Assembly: GCF_049994905.1 (NCBI RefSeq)
Contig: NZ_CP188258.1
Coordinates: forward strand, 310,001-374,000
Direction: 5' to 3'
Source of the DNA: Diaminobutyricibacter sp049994905
GTDB taxonomy: Bacteria > Actinomycetota > Actinomycetes > Actinomycetales > Microbacteriaceae
Length of the DNA stretch: 64,000 nt
Shown: one piece after another, positions 17,817 to 25,943 of the stretch
Numbering within the stretch: position 1 is the first letter of the stretch
How the letters are laid out: each line of letters starts with the position of its first letter
The notes under the pieces: model-generated
What the model saw: only the letters and a program-made list of their open reading frames with translations
What the model was told of the DNA's origin: nothing
Databases searched by the model: none
Position numbers and translations under genes: made by a program

Positions 17817-17858
17817 AGCCCGGCCCCGGTTTCCTGGGACGGAAACCGGAGCCGGGCT
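17817..17858 (-). terminator. intrinsic terminator of the DHA2 exporter gene
   Basis: An 18-base stem (17817-17834 with 17841-17858, one mismatch, six-base loop) starts 20 bases after the exporter stop. On the minus strand the stem ends in GCCGGGCTTTT, giving a short U-tract. Confidence 0.8.
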
Positions 17859-17877
17859 CCGTAAACGAATCGTTACA

Positions 17878-19971
17878 CTAATCGGTTGCCGGGGCAGCCT
17901 TCGGGCGCTGCGCGCGAACCGATGCCGTGTCGGCTCCTGGCTCGATCAACGCACCGAAATTGTCTGCCGCCCGATGGGCGATGACGCCCGTGTCGAACTC
18001 CTCCGCCGCGTCGTCCGACTCGTCGGCCGATGCCAGGAAGCGTGCCAGTGCGCCGGCGGGAACTTCCTCTTCTTCCTCCATCGCGGCGATGGCCTCCGCA
18101 TCCGCCTTGTTGTCGGCCGCCTCCTGGAGCGCCGACTTCGAACGAAGCGGTGGCGTCTTGAAGAACAGTGCCAGCACGAAGGCGATCAGCACGACGATGA
18201 GGGCGACCCAGTAAATCAGGACGGCCGACGCGTTGAAGCCCACCAGGAACGGCTTGGAGAGCCGCGGGTCTGCGCCGTTCAGGAACGACGTGTCATTCAG
18301 CGTGCCGGAACTCGCAGAAGGGCCCGAGCTGCTGCCGAGGTTCTTCTGGATGGTCGGAACCGTGGCTGCGACGACCGCCGCGCGCTGCGAAGCATTCGAG
18401 AAGTCGATCGGGTCGGCCGGTACCTGGGTCTCGGCGAGAGCCTGCGGCACGCCCTGCTTGACGAGAGCGGCCACGCCGGCCTCGTGGGCGGCTTTCTGGG
18501 CACCAGCCTCGATCGGCGTGACGATCGGGTCGTATACCAACGACATGATCTGCTTGTTCTCGGGTGCGCTCGCCACCGACGGGGTCAGTGCCGCGTCCAG
18601 CGCGCTCGTGAGCGTCGCCTTGTCGGACAGCGCGGTCGTGATGTTCGACGGGAAGACGGCGAACAGGAGGGACAGCAGCACCGCGGTGCCGAGCGTTCCA
18701 CCGATCTGACGGAAGAACGTCGAGGCGCTCGTGGCAACACCCATGTCGCGCAGGCCGACCGAGTTCTGGCTGGCGATCGTCAGCGTCTGCATCAGCTGGC
18801 CGAGGCCGAGACCGATCAGCAGCATCGCGCCGGCGATGAACCAGTACGACACGTCGTACCGAAGGAACGTCAGGTAGAAGAACCCGCCAGAGAGGAAGGC
18901 CGTGCCGAGGATGGGGAAGATACGGTATCGACCTGTGCGCGCGATGATCTGGCCGCTGGCGATCGAGGAGATCATCAAACCGAGGATCATCGGCAGGGTC
19001 TGGAAACCGCTCTGGGTCGGCGTCGAGCCGAGCACGAGCTGCAGGTAGAGCGGGAGCGTCAGCATCGCCCCGAACATGCCGAAGCCGACGAACACGCCGA
19101 TGATGGTCGCCATCGAGAAGGTCGGCGAACCGAACAGCTTCAGCGGGATGAGCGCGTCGTCCTTCATGGCCATCTCGATGAGGATGAAGGCGATGATGCC
19201 GACAGCACCGATCACGTAGCAGGCGAGTGCGCCAGGGCTGCCCCAGCCCCAGTTGCGGCCTTCTTCTGCGACGAGCAGCAAAGGCACGAGCGCGATGATC
19301 ACCGCAGTGGCGCCCCACCAGTCGATACGCGCCGAACCCCGCTCATGCGACGGCAGGTGCAGGAACCGCAGCACGATGAGCAGTGCGACGATGCCGATCG
19401 GCACGTTGATCAGGAACACCCAGCGCCATCCGGCGATACCGAGGATCTGCTCGGCGCCGGCGAAGAGACCACCGACGAGCGGGCCGATCAGGCTGGAGAT
19501 ACCGAAGACCGCGAGAAAGTAGCCCTGGTATTTGGCTCGTTCACGAGGAGCGAGCATGTCGCCCATGATCGCGAGCGGCATCGACATCAGACCGCCGGCA
19601 CCCAGGCCCTGGATGGCACGGAACACGGCCAGCTCGACCATCGACGTCGAGAAGCTCGCGAGGATCGAGCCGATGATGAAGACGACGATGGCGAAGATGA
19701 AGAGCGGGCGTCGTCCGAAGATGTCGGACAGCTTTCCGTAGATCGGCGTGGAGATCGTCGAGACGATGAGGTAGGCCGTTGTGACCCACGCCTGCTGGCT
19801 GAGACCGTGCAGGTCATCGCCGATGGTGCGGATCGCAGTGCCGACCACGGTCTGGTCGAGAGCGGAGAGGAACATGCCCGCCATCAGGCCGAAGATCACG
19901 AAGAGAATTTGCCTGTGCGACATGATCCCCGGGGAGGGGGCGGGCGGGGCAGCCGGATTTGCTGTTGACAT
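17878..19971 (-). CDS. DHA2-family (14-TM) MFS multidrug exporter
   Basis: A 697-residue drug:proton antiporter of the EmrB/QacA group. The N-terminus has QTVVGTAIRTIGDDL and WVTTAYLIVSTISTPIYGKLSD (family motifs), then GLGAGGLMSMPLAIMGD. A hydrophilic segment of roughly 100 residues lies before the final transmembrane helix, followed by an acidic cytoplasmic tail of about 100 residues (DNKADAEAIAAMEEEEEV). The frame opens at 20022, but ATG 19971 has GAGGA just upstream. It is monocistronic with its own terminator. Confidence 0.88.
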   Translation of the reverse strand: MSTANPAAPPAPSPGIMSHRQILFVIFGLMAGMFLSALDQTVVGTAIRTIGDDLHGLSQQAWVTTAYLIVSTISTPIYGKLSDIFGRRPLFIFAIVVFIIGSILASFSTSMVELAVFRAIQGLGAGGLMSMPLAIMGDMLAPRERAKYQGYFLAVFGISSLIGPLVGGLFAGAEQILGIAGWRWVFLINVPIGIVALLIVLRFLHLPSHERGSARIDWWGATAVIIALVPLLLVAEEGRNWGWGSPGALACYVIGAVGIIAFILIEMAMKDDALIPLKLFGSPTFSMATIIGVFVGFGMFGAMLTLPLYLQLVLGSTPTQSGFQTLPMILGLMISSIASGQIIARTGRYRIFPILGTAFLSGGFFYLTFLRYDVSYWFIAGAMLLIGLGLGQLMQTLTIASQNSVGLRDMGVATSASTFFRQIGGTLGTAVLLSLLFAVFPSNITTALSDKATLTSALDAALTPSVASAPENKQIMSLVYDPIVTPIEAGAQKAAHEAGVAALVKQGVPQALAETQVPADPIDFSNASQRAAVVAATVPTIQKNLGSSSGPSASSGTLNDTSFLNGADPRLSKPFLVGFNASAVLIYWVALIVVLIAFVLALFFKTPPLRSKSALQEAADNKADAEAIAAMEEEEEVPAGALARFLASADESDDAAEEFDTGVIAHRAADNFGALIEPGADTASVRAQRPKAAPATD

Positions 19972-20042
19972 GGGTCCTCGAGTCGTGTTGCTGGAAGGGA
20001 TGCCCGGATCCACGGGCATCACACCGGTGTGGGCTCAGAAAT

Positions 20043-20057
20043 TGCGAAAATTGCGCA
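20043..20057. promoter_or_regulatory. palindrome upstream of the DHA2 exporter
   Basis: TGCGAAAATTGCGCA has TGCG/CGCA arms around an AT-rich centre, about 70 bases upstream of the exporter start. A regulator site is possible; no regulator gene is adjacent on this side. Confidence 0.3.
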
Positions 20058-20240
20058 GACTGCAAAGTTACACCTTCTGACGGTGTCGGGGCAACGGCTC
20101 ATCATCCCGGGCGCGGCACGGTTCGCCGCTGGCGAACGAGGCAGCGGATGCCCGCCACGCGGCCCCCCACTCAGGTGACGTTGATGAATCTCGCGTACCG
20201 TTAAAGCACGGACGTCTCTCCCACCACAAGGTTTACATTC

Positions 20241-21149
20241 ATGCGCTCTGGTCTGCACCGCTCCACCCGTAGCCGCTTCATCGCCCTCGCCGGGGCTGTC
20301 GCCGCGACCGCCCTCCTGCTCACAGGATGCGCCGGCGGAGGGTCCAACACCCCCGACGCGGGAGCGAAGACGCCCGCTCCGGCGGCCGCTCCCGCACCGA
20401 CCGCCATCACCGCGGTCTCGCCCGCATCCGGTTCGGTCTCGGGCACCAACACGGTCACGCTGACCGGAACGTCCCTCTCGAACGTGAAGGCCGTCACCAT
20501 CGGCGGCCAGGCCGCGGCGATCAGCTCGAGCGGCTCCGACAAGCTCGCTGTCGTCGTGCCCCAGGCTGCGATGTTCAACCCCGCGAAAGTCGACATCGTC
20601 GCCAGCGGCGCCGACGGCAAGCCACTCGCGACCGTCGCCGGCGGTTACCAGTACCAGGTCGTCACCCCGGTCGACAAGCAGCTCAACTACGCGATGCAGC
20701 ACTGGAACAACTACAACACTTCCGTCTACGGCGACCTCAACCCGGTCGGCGGGGACTGCGCCAACTTCGTGAGCCAGACGCTGATCGCCCGCGGGTGGGC
20801 CATGAACGGCGACTGGTACAACCACAATGCCGCTGCAAGCTGGAGCCCGTCGTGGGGCTACGTTCCGGCGATGGACACCTGGATCCGCAGCACGCCGAGC
20901 CTCGGCCTCCACGAGTACCCGCTCGACCAGCGCGACAAGATCAAGGTCGGCGACATCGTGATGTTCGACTGGAACAACAACAACTCCCTCGACCACGTGC
21001 AGATCGTCTCCCAGGTGCTCCATGCCAACGGCAAGATCGTCATCAAAATGGTCGGGCACAACACCGACTCCGACTACCGCGACCTCGACACCGCGATCAC
21101 GGTCGACCACCCCGGTGCCGGCGGCCACTTCTGGAGCTTCAGCTCGTAG
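20241..21149 (+). CDS. lipoprotein with IPT/TIG domain and C-terminal amidase-like domain
   Basis: A 302-residue exported protein. The signal peptide ends in a lipobox (LLLTGC), so it should be anchored to the outer face of the membrane. Residues about 53-138 form an Ig-like IPT/TIG domain (ITAVSPASGSVSGTNTVTLTG), and about 145-302 match the putative amidase domain (Amidase_6), with the catalytic-type motif GGDCANFVSQ and the histidine in SLDHVQIV. It probably acts on cell-wall peptide or another extracellular amide. The gene is followed by a repeat-rich intergenic region. Confidence 0.8.
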   Translation: MRSGLHRSTRSRFIALAGAVAATALLLTGCAGGGSNTPDAGAKTPAPAAAPAPTAITAVSPASGSVSGTNTVTLTGTSLSNVKAVTIGGQAAAISSSGSDKLAVVVPQAAMFNPAKVDIVASGADGKPLATVAGGYQYQVVTPVDKQLNYAMQHWNNYNTSVYGDLNPVGGDCANFVSQTLIARGWAMNGDWYNHNAAASWSPSWGYVPAMDTWIRSTPSLGLHEYPLDQRDKIKVGDIVMFDWNNNNSLDHVQIVSQVLHANGKIVIKMVGHNTDSDYRDLDTAITVDHPGAGGHFWSFSS

Positions 21150-21159
21150 TCGCGTTCGT

Positions 21160-21254
21160 AAAACAGGAGAACGTGTGACGGATGGGGCGGATGTCGCCCG
21201 TTTCGCGCGCATCCGCACCGCTTGTGTCACTCCCGTCACACGATCTCCTGTTTT
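21160..21254. repeat. long inverted repeat with T-runs on both sides, copy 1
   Basis: A 22-base arm (21160-21181) pairs with 21233-21254 with a single A:A mismatch: AAAACAGGAGA/TCTCCTGTTTT outside and CGTGTGACGG/CCGTCACACG inside. The loop holds a second stem, GCGGATG (21187-21193) with CATCCGC (21210-21216). T-runs at the outer ends on both strands make it a plausible bidirectional terminator for the convergent lipoprotein and pgm genes. Confidence 0.75.
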
Positions 21255-21277
21255 ATGAGCAGGCTCGGCCGAGCGCG

Positions 21278-21378
21278 AGGAATTCAGGAAGGGGTGTGAC
21301 GGGAGGGGCGGATGTCGCCCGCCGGGCCCGCATCCGTGCCGAACGTGCCACGTGCGGCGCCCATGTTCCTGAATTCCT
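21278..21378. repeat. long inverted repeat, diverged copy 2
   Basis: AGGAATTCAGGAA (21278-21290) pairs perfectly with TTCCTGAATTCCT (21366-21378). The interior, 21294-21340, matches 38 of 47 positions of copy 1 (21173-21219), including the GTGTGACGG and GGCGGATGTCGCCCG blocks, although the outer arms are unrelated. Confidence 0.7.
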
Positions 21379-21414
21379 GAACGAGCGCCCGGGCCGCGCC
21401 ATGCGGTCAACTTT

Positions 21415-21467
21415 GGAAGCCAAGCTTTTGGCAACCGATCGACGGCCAGCCGAAACTTTTGGCTTCC
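21415..21467. repeat. inverted repeat
   Basis: GGAAGCCAA (21415-21423) pairs with TTGGCTTCC (21459-21467), with a 35-base loop that contains a further TTTTGGC/GCCGAAA-type partial stem. Confidence 0.5.
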
Positions 21468-21502
21468 CATTCGGGTGCGGTGACCGAGGTACCAGGCCGG
21501 AG

Positions 21503-21566
21503 CTGATTGGTCGCCAAAGTATTGGCGACCAAGCGATCGGATGCCGATAAATTGGCGACCAATCAG
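21503..21566. repeat. one left arm with two alternative right arms
   Basis: TTGGTCGCCAA (21507-21517) pairs with TTGGCGACCAA (21522-21532) across a four-base loop. The same left arm, extended to 21503-21517, also pairs over 15 bases with 21552-21566. The two hairpins exclude each other, as in an attenuator, but no coding sequence follows closely enough on the plus strand to be controlled. Confidence 0.6.
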
Positions 21567-21628
21567 CAGCGGGCGGGCAAAGCCCCGCAGCGGGCGGGCA
21601 GAGCTCAGCAGCGGGCGGCCAAACCCCC
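21566..21628. repeat. three tandem 21-bp repeats
   Basis: GCAGCGGGCGGGC begins at 21566, 21587 and (as GCAGCGGGCGGCC) 21608, a period of 21 bases just before the end of pgm. No spacers or cas genes are present, so this is not CRISPR. Confidence 0.65.
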
Positions 21629-21632
21629 GCCC

Positions 21633-23255
21633 TCACGCGCCCTCGAGCGCCCCGTCGACGATCGTCTTCGCGTCGGACTGCACGCGCTTCAGGTGCTCTG
21701 CGCCCTCGAACGACTCCGCGTAGATCTTGTAGACGTTTTCCGTGCCGCTCGGCCGGGCCGCGAACCAGGCGTTCGCTGTCTCGACCTTGACGCCGCCCAG
21801 CGCCGCATCGTTGCCAGGGGCACGGCTCAGCTTCGCGACGATCGCCTCCCCGGCGAGTTCGGTCGCCGCGATCGCGTCGCCGTCGAGTTTGCCGAGCGCC
21901 GACTTCTGGGCTGGGCTGGCCGGCGCGTCCACCCGCTCGTACACCGGGCTGCCGAACCGCAGGGTGAGCTCGTGGTAGTGCTGGCTGGGCGTCTTGCCGG
22001 TCGTCGCGAGGATCTCACTGGCCAGGAGGGCGAGCAGGATGCCGTCTTTGTCCGTTGTCCAGACCGACCCGTCGAAGCGGAGGAAGCTCGCCCCGGCGCT
22101 CTCTTCCCCGCCGAACCCGACGGATCCGTCGACGAGTCCGGGCACGAACCACTTGAACCCGACGGGCACCTCCCAGAGGCGGCGGTCGAGGGATTCGGCG
22201 ACCCGGTCGATGATCGTCGACGAGACGAGGGTCTTGCCGACCGCGGCATCCGCCCGCCACCCGGTGCGGGTGCGGAACAGGTAGTCGATCGCGACAGCGA
22301 GGTAGTGGTTGGGGTTCATCAGGCCGCCGTCGGGGGTGACGATGCCGTGACGGTCCGCATCCGCGTCGTTCCCGGTGAGGATGTCGAAATCGTCTTTGTG
22401 CTTCAGCACCGAGGCCATCGCCGAGGGGCTCGACGGGTCCATGCGGATCTTGCCGTCCCAGTCGAGGGTCATGAACGCCCAGGTCGGGTCGACGGTCGGG
22501 TTGACGACGGTGAGGTCGAGGCCGTACCGCTCGCCGATGGCGGCCCAGTAGTTGACGCTCGCACCGCCGAGCGGGTCGGCGCCGATGCGGATGCCGCTGG
22601 CCGCGATCGCCTTCACGTCGATGATGTTCTGCAGGTCTTCGACGTAGTTTCCCCTGAAGTCGTACGTCTCCACGCCGCTCGGCTCGCTCATCCGCACTCC
22701 GCGAAGCTCGTCGGCGATGAGTTCGTTCGCGCGGGCGGCGATCCAGCTGGTCGCATCCGTGTCGGCCGGGCCGCCGTGCGGGGGGTTGTACTTGAAGCCG
22801 CCGTCGGTGGGCGGGTTGTGGCTGGGGGTGACGACGATTCCGTCGGCTTTGTCGGAGTGTCCGGCATTGTTGTAGATGAGGATCGCATGCGAGAGCGCCG
22901 GGGTCGGCACCCAGTCGCCGAACGCGTCGACGAGCACATTCACCTCGTTGGCGACGAGCACCTCGAGCGCTGTCGTCATCGCCGGGCCGCTGAGCTCGTG
23001 GGTGTCCGCTCCGAGGAACAACGGGCCGTCGATGCCCTGCGCGGCCCGGTACTCGCAGATCGCCTGGGTCGTCGCTGCGATGTGGTTCTCGTTGAACGCC
23101 GTGTTGAGGGAACTGCCGCGGTGACCGGACGTTCCGAACACCACCCGCTGCTCCGGGATGCTCACGTCGGGCTTGAGGTCGTAGTAGGCCGCCCGCAATG
23201 CGTCGATGTCGACGAGGTCGGATTCCTGGGCCGGCGTTCCTGCTCGATCGTTCAT
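21633..23255 (-). CDS. pgm: phosphoglucomutase (alpha-D-glucose-specific)
   Basis: A 540-residue enzyme interconverting glucose 1-phosphate and glucose 6-phosphate. It matches the E. coli Pgm group: GTSGHRGSSLNTAFNE near the N-terminus, the phosphoserine loop VTPSHNPPTDGG (about residue 143), the metal-binding GNDADADRHG, and the sugar-binding GGEESAGASFLR. ATG 23255 is used; a TTG four codons upstream is less likely. The gene ends next to the repeat array. Confidence 0.93.
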   Translation of the reverse strand: MNDRAGTPAQESDLVDIDALRAAYYDLKPDVSIPEQRVVFGTSGHRGSSLNTAFNENHIAATTQAICEYRAAQGIDGPLFLGADTHELSGPAMTTALEVLVANEVNVLVDAFGDWVPTPALSHAILIYNNAGHSDKADGIVVTPSHNPPTDGGFKYNPPHGGPADTDATSWIAARANELIADELRGVRMSEPSGVETYDFRGNYVEDLQNIIDVKAIAASGIRIGADPLGGASVNYWAAIGERYGLDLTVVNPTVDPTWAFMTLDWDGKIRMDPSSPSAMASVLKHKDDFDILTGNDADADRHGIVTPDGGLMNPNHYLAVAIDYLFRTRTGWRADAAVGKTLVSSTIIDRVAESLDRRLWEVPVGFKWFVPGLVDGSVGFGGEESAGASFLRFDGSVWTTDKDGILLALLASEILATTGKTPSQHYHELTLRFGSPVYERVDAPASPAQKSALGKLDGDAIAATELAGEAIVAKLSRAPGNDAALGGVKVETANAWFAARPSGTENVYKIYAESFEGAEHLKRVQSDAKTIVDGALEGA

Positions 23256-23290
23256 CACCCCAGTCAACCACCTTGGATAGGCTGTGGGCC

Positions 23291-24277
23291 ATGCCCGAAA
23301 CCGCCGATCAGCCCCCTATCGCTCCTCACGGCGCGGCGCCGGACCATGTCGGCGACGTCTACAGCTTCCTCGGCCCGTCCGGCACGTTCACCGAGGCGGC
23401 CCTCGCTCAGGTTCCGCAGGCGCAGGGCAAGCACTGGCGTTCGGTGAACAACGTGGGCGAGGCGCTCGGGGATGTCGTGGCCGGCCGGAGCGTCGCCGCC
23501 ATGATCGCCATCGAGAACTCGATCGAGGGCGGGGTGTCGGTCGCGCAGGACGCCCTGGCCACCATCCCGGATCTCCGGATCATCGGCGAATACCTGGTTC
23601 CGGTGAACTTCGTGCTGGTCGCACGCCCGGGAACACGATTGTCGGATGTGAAGGTCATCAACGCGCATCCGGTCGCCTACGCGCAGTGCCACCTCTGGCT
23701 CGACGCGAACCTCCCTGAGCACGGACACCTGCCTGCCTCCAGCAACGTGGCGGCCGCTGCGTCACTGCTCGACGGCAGCCCCGCAGACGCAGCGATCGCG
23801 CCTCCGGGTATCGTCGACCATCACGACCTGGACGTGCTGGCCGAGCAGATCGGCGACAACCCGAACGCAGTGACGCGGTTCGTGCTGGTCAGCCGCACCA
23901 CGGGCATCCCCGCCCCGACCGGAGCCGACAAGACGAGCATCATCGCCGAACTTCCCGACGACCGGCCCGGAAGCCTCCTCGACCTGCTCGAGCAGTTCTC
24001 GACCCGCGGGGTCAACCTGAGCCTCATCGAGTCCCGCCCCATCGGCGATTCCCTCGGGCGCTACCGCTTCGTCATCGACGCCGACGGTCACATCGCCGAC
24101 GAACGGGTGGCGGATGCCCTGCTCGGCCTCCGCAGGTTCAGCCCGGCCCTCATCTTCCTGGGTTCGTACCCCCGTGCCGACGGTCGCCGCATCGACTACG
24201 ACCACCGCTACCGCGACGAGGTCTTCACCGACGCCAGGGAGTGGCTGAAAGGGCTCACGGCACCGCGCGGCGAGTAG
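23291..24277 (+). CDS. pheA: prephenate dehydratase
   Basis: A 328-residue enzyme of phenylalanine synthesis converting prephenate to phenylpyruvate. The catalytic domain has SFLGPSGTFTEAAL, AAMIAIENSIEGGV and NAVTRFVLVS (the TRF motif with the essential Thr); residues about 215-300 are a regulatory ACT domain with GSLLDLLEQFSTRGVNL and ESRPI, the phenylalanine-binding region. It is divergent from pgm with a 35-base gap and reads toward a small membrane protein gene. Confidence 0.93.
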   Translation: MPETADQPPIAPHGAAPDHVGDVYSFLGPSGTFTEAALAQVPQAQGKHWRSVNNVGEALGDVVAGRSVAAMIAIENSIEGGVSVAQDALATIPDLRIIGEYLVPVNFVLVARPGTRLSDVKVINAHPVAYAQCHLWLDANLPEHGHLPASSNVAAAASLLDGSPADAAIAPPGIVDHHDLDVLAEQIGDNPNAVTRFVLVSRTTGIPAPTGADKTSIIAELPDDRPGSLLDLLEQFSTRGVNLSLIESRPIGDSLGRYRFVIDADGHIADERVADALLGLRRFSPALIFLGSYPRADGRRIDYDHRYRDEVFTDAREWLKGLTAPRGE

Positions 24278-24301
24278 TCTGGCTGCGAGCAAGGAGGCGA
24301 C

Positions 24302-24865
24302 GTGGGGAACGACATCGACCCGAGATTCGACCCGGCGTTCCAGCGGGGGTACAAGCCCAAGCCGGGGGAGAGGGCTCGCACGCGCGTGAGGCCGGACCAG
24401 CCCACCCAGCAGGTGGCGAGTCCGCCTGGATCGGCCCCGGTGCCCGCGCCACGACCGGTCTCGTCGGCGGCCGACGAAGTGCCCTGGCCCGACGACGAAC
24501 CCGAACCCGACACCGTACCGCCCGCCCGCATCATCGAGGTCGTCTCCGGCGAGGAGGTCGAGCGCGATTACGCCGACGAGGGTGCCATCCTTCTCGCCGG
24601 GGTGGAGACAGCTCCCCGCCGCAACCGGTACTTCCTCGCGCTCTGGGTGATGGGGATCGGCTTCGTCGCACTCGGCATCCTGTTGTACGTGATGTCGGTG
24701 GCGACGTCGTACACCACCACCAATACCAACGGTTCGGATGTCGTGCAGCTCGTCTTCAGTCAGCTCGGCTGGATGCTCGCGGCGCCCCTGATCACGGTCG
24801 GGTTGCTGACCCTGGTCGTCCTTGTTCTCATCCAGGCCCTTCGGCCGAGGCCGCGGCGGGACTGA
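24302..24865 (+). CDS. two-helix membrane protein of unknown function
   Basis: A 187-residue protein with a Pro/Ala-rich cytoplasmic N-terminal half and two membrane helices at about 105-128 (FLALWVMGIGFVALGILLYV) and 147-178. AAGGAGG five bases before GTG 24302 fixes the start. It follows pheA by 24 bases and may be co-transcribed, but nothing indicates a shared role. Confidence 0.7.
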   Translation: MGNDIDPRFDPAFQRGYKPKPGERARTRVRPDQPTQQVASPPGSAPVPAPRPVSSAADEVPWPDDEPEPDTVPPARIIEVVSGEEVERDYADEGAILLAGVETAPRRNRYFLALWVMGIGFVALGILLYVMSVATSYTTTNTNGSDVVQLVFSQLGWMLAAPLITVGLLTLVVLVLIQALRPRPRRD

Positions 24866-24872
24866 CGCGCTT

Positions 24873-25874
24873 TCAGTGGACGGTTGCCTGACGTGGCACG
24901 CGCACGACCAGCGACTGATGACCGACCGTGAAATCGATGGCGGTCACATCGCCGAACTCGTCGCCGTCGAGTTCGATCGGCTCGGGCGCGTTGACGGTCA
25001 GGCGTATCGACCCGCCTCGCAGGTAGATGAGCTCGGTTCGCTGGCCCCGGTCGGTCATGCGGATGATGCTGCGGCCGAGTGACGTGCGCCGCAGCACCCG
25101 GTTCTCCCAGGTCACCCGGCGCCAGACGGCCAGCCAGCCCAGCACCGTCTTCGGCTGGATCAGCGCGATGTCGAGTTTGCCGTCGTCGAGGATGGCATCG
25201 GGGATGAGTTCGATGGCGCCCGGGAGGCTGCCGCAGTTCGCGACGAGAATGGTGCTCACGTGGGCGCTCCGTTCCTCGTCGTCGTCGAGTGCGATGCCGA
25301 GCCGCACCTTCGAGCTCTCCGGCAGTGCGCGGAATCCGGCATCCACATACGCCAGCCAGCCGAAGCGCCGTTTCAGCGCGGGCCGCGTCTTCGCCATCAT
25401 CGCGGCGTCGATGCCGAGGCCGGCCATGACGAGGAAAGCGTGCTCGGCGTTCTCGCCGTCCGCGCGGGTGAGGGCGGCCAGCCCGATGTCGATCGCCCTG
25501 TCGTCGCCGGCGAAGGCGATGGTGCACGCCTCGTCGAGGTCGGTCAGGGGCAGGCTGAGGTTGCGGGCGAGCAGGTTGCCGGTGCCGGAGGGAAGGATGC
25601 CGAGCGAGGCATCCGTGTCGCGCAGGGCTTCGGCGACGGCCCGGACCGTACCGTCTCCGCCCGCGGCGACGACGAGTGTCGCACCCCGGTCGAGCGCCTG
25701 GCGGGTCTGCGCCTGGCCCACCTCGTCTGCGGTCGTCGAGAGCCAGAGCACGTCGCGCCATCCGGCGTGCGCGGCCGCAGTGGCGACCGCAGCCCTGATG
25801 CGGGCGACATCGACCTTGACCGGGTTGTAGACGACCGCCGCGAGGGCGGACTCGTCTGAAACCGGTTCTTCCAC
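24873..25874 (-). CDS. diacylglycerol kinase family lipid kinase
   Basis: A 333-residue soluble kinase of the YegS/DgkB type. VVYNPVKVDV at the start, VVAAGGDGTVRAVAEAL with the GGDGT nucleotide motif, and ILPSGTGNLLARNLSLP are diagnostic. It is likely to phosphorylate diacylglycerol or a related lipid. The same open frame continues far upstream across serS as an antisense artefact; GTG 25874 with TAAGG upstream is the last plausible start. It is divergent from serS. Confidence 0.88.
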   Translation of the reverse strand: MEEPVSDESALAAVVYNPVKVDVARIRAAVATAAAHAGWRDVLWLSTTADEVGQAQTRQALDRGATLVVAAGGDGTVRAVAEALRDTDASLGILPSGTGNLLARNLSLPLTDLDEACTIAFAGDDRAIDIGLAALTRADGENAEHAFLVMAGLGIDAAMMAKTRPALKRRFGWLAYVDAGFRALPESSKVRLGIALDDDEERSAHVSTILVANCGSLPGAIELIPDAILDDGKLDIALIQPKTVLGWLAVWRRVTWENRVLRRTSLGRSIIRMTDRGQRTELIYLRGGSIRLTVNAPEPIELDGDEFGDVTAIDFTVGHQSLVVRVPRQATVH

Positions 25875-25927
25875 GAGCCTTACCGTACTCGTAACCCGTC
25901 CGGGCCCGGCAGGTCGTGCCCCAGAAC

Positions 25928-25943
25928 TAGACTGGCTCCCGTG
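25928..25943 (+). promoter_or_regulatory. -10 box and leaderless start of serS
   Basis: TAGACT at 25928-25933 is seven bases before the serS GTG (25941), with no Shine-Dalgarno between them, as in actinobacterial leaderless mRNAs. Confidence 0.5.

Noticed and set aside
21566..21628. CRISPR array
   Set aside because: Units are contiguous 21-bp tandem repeats without spacers, and no cas gene is nearby.
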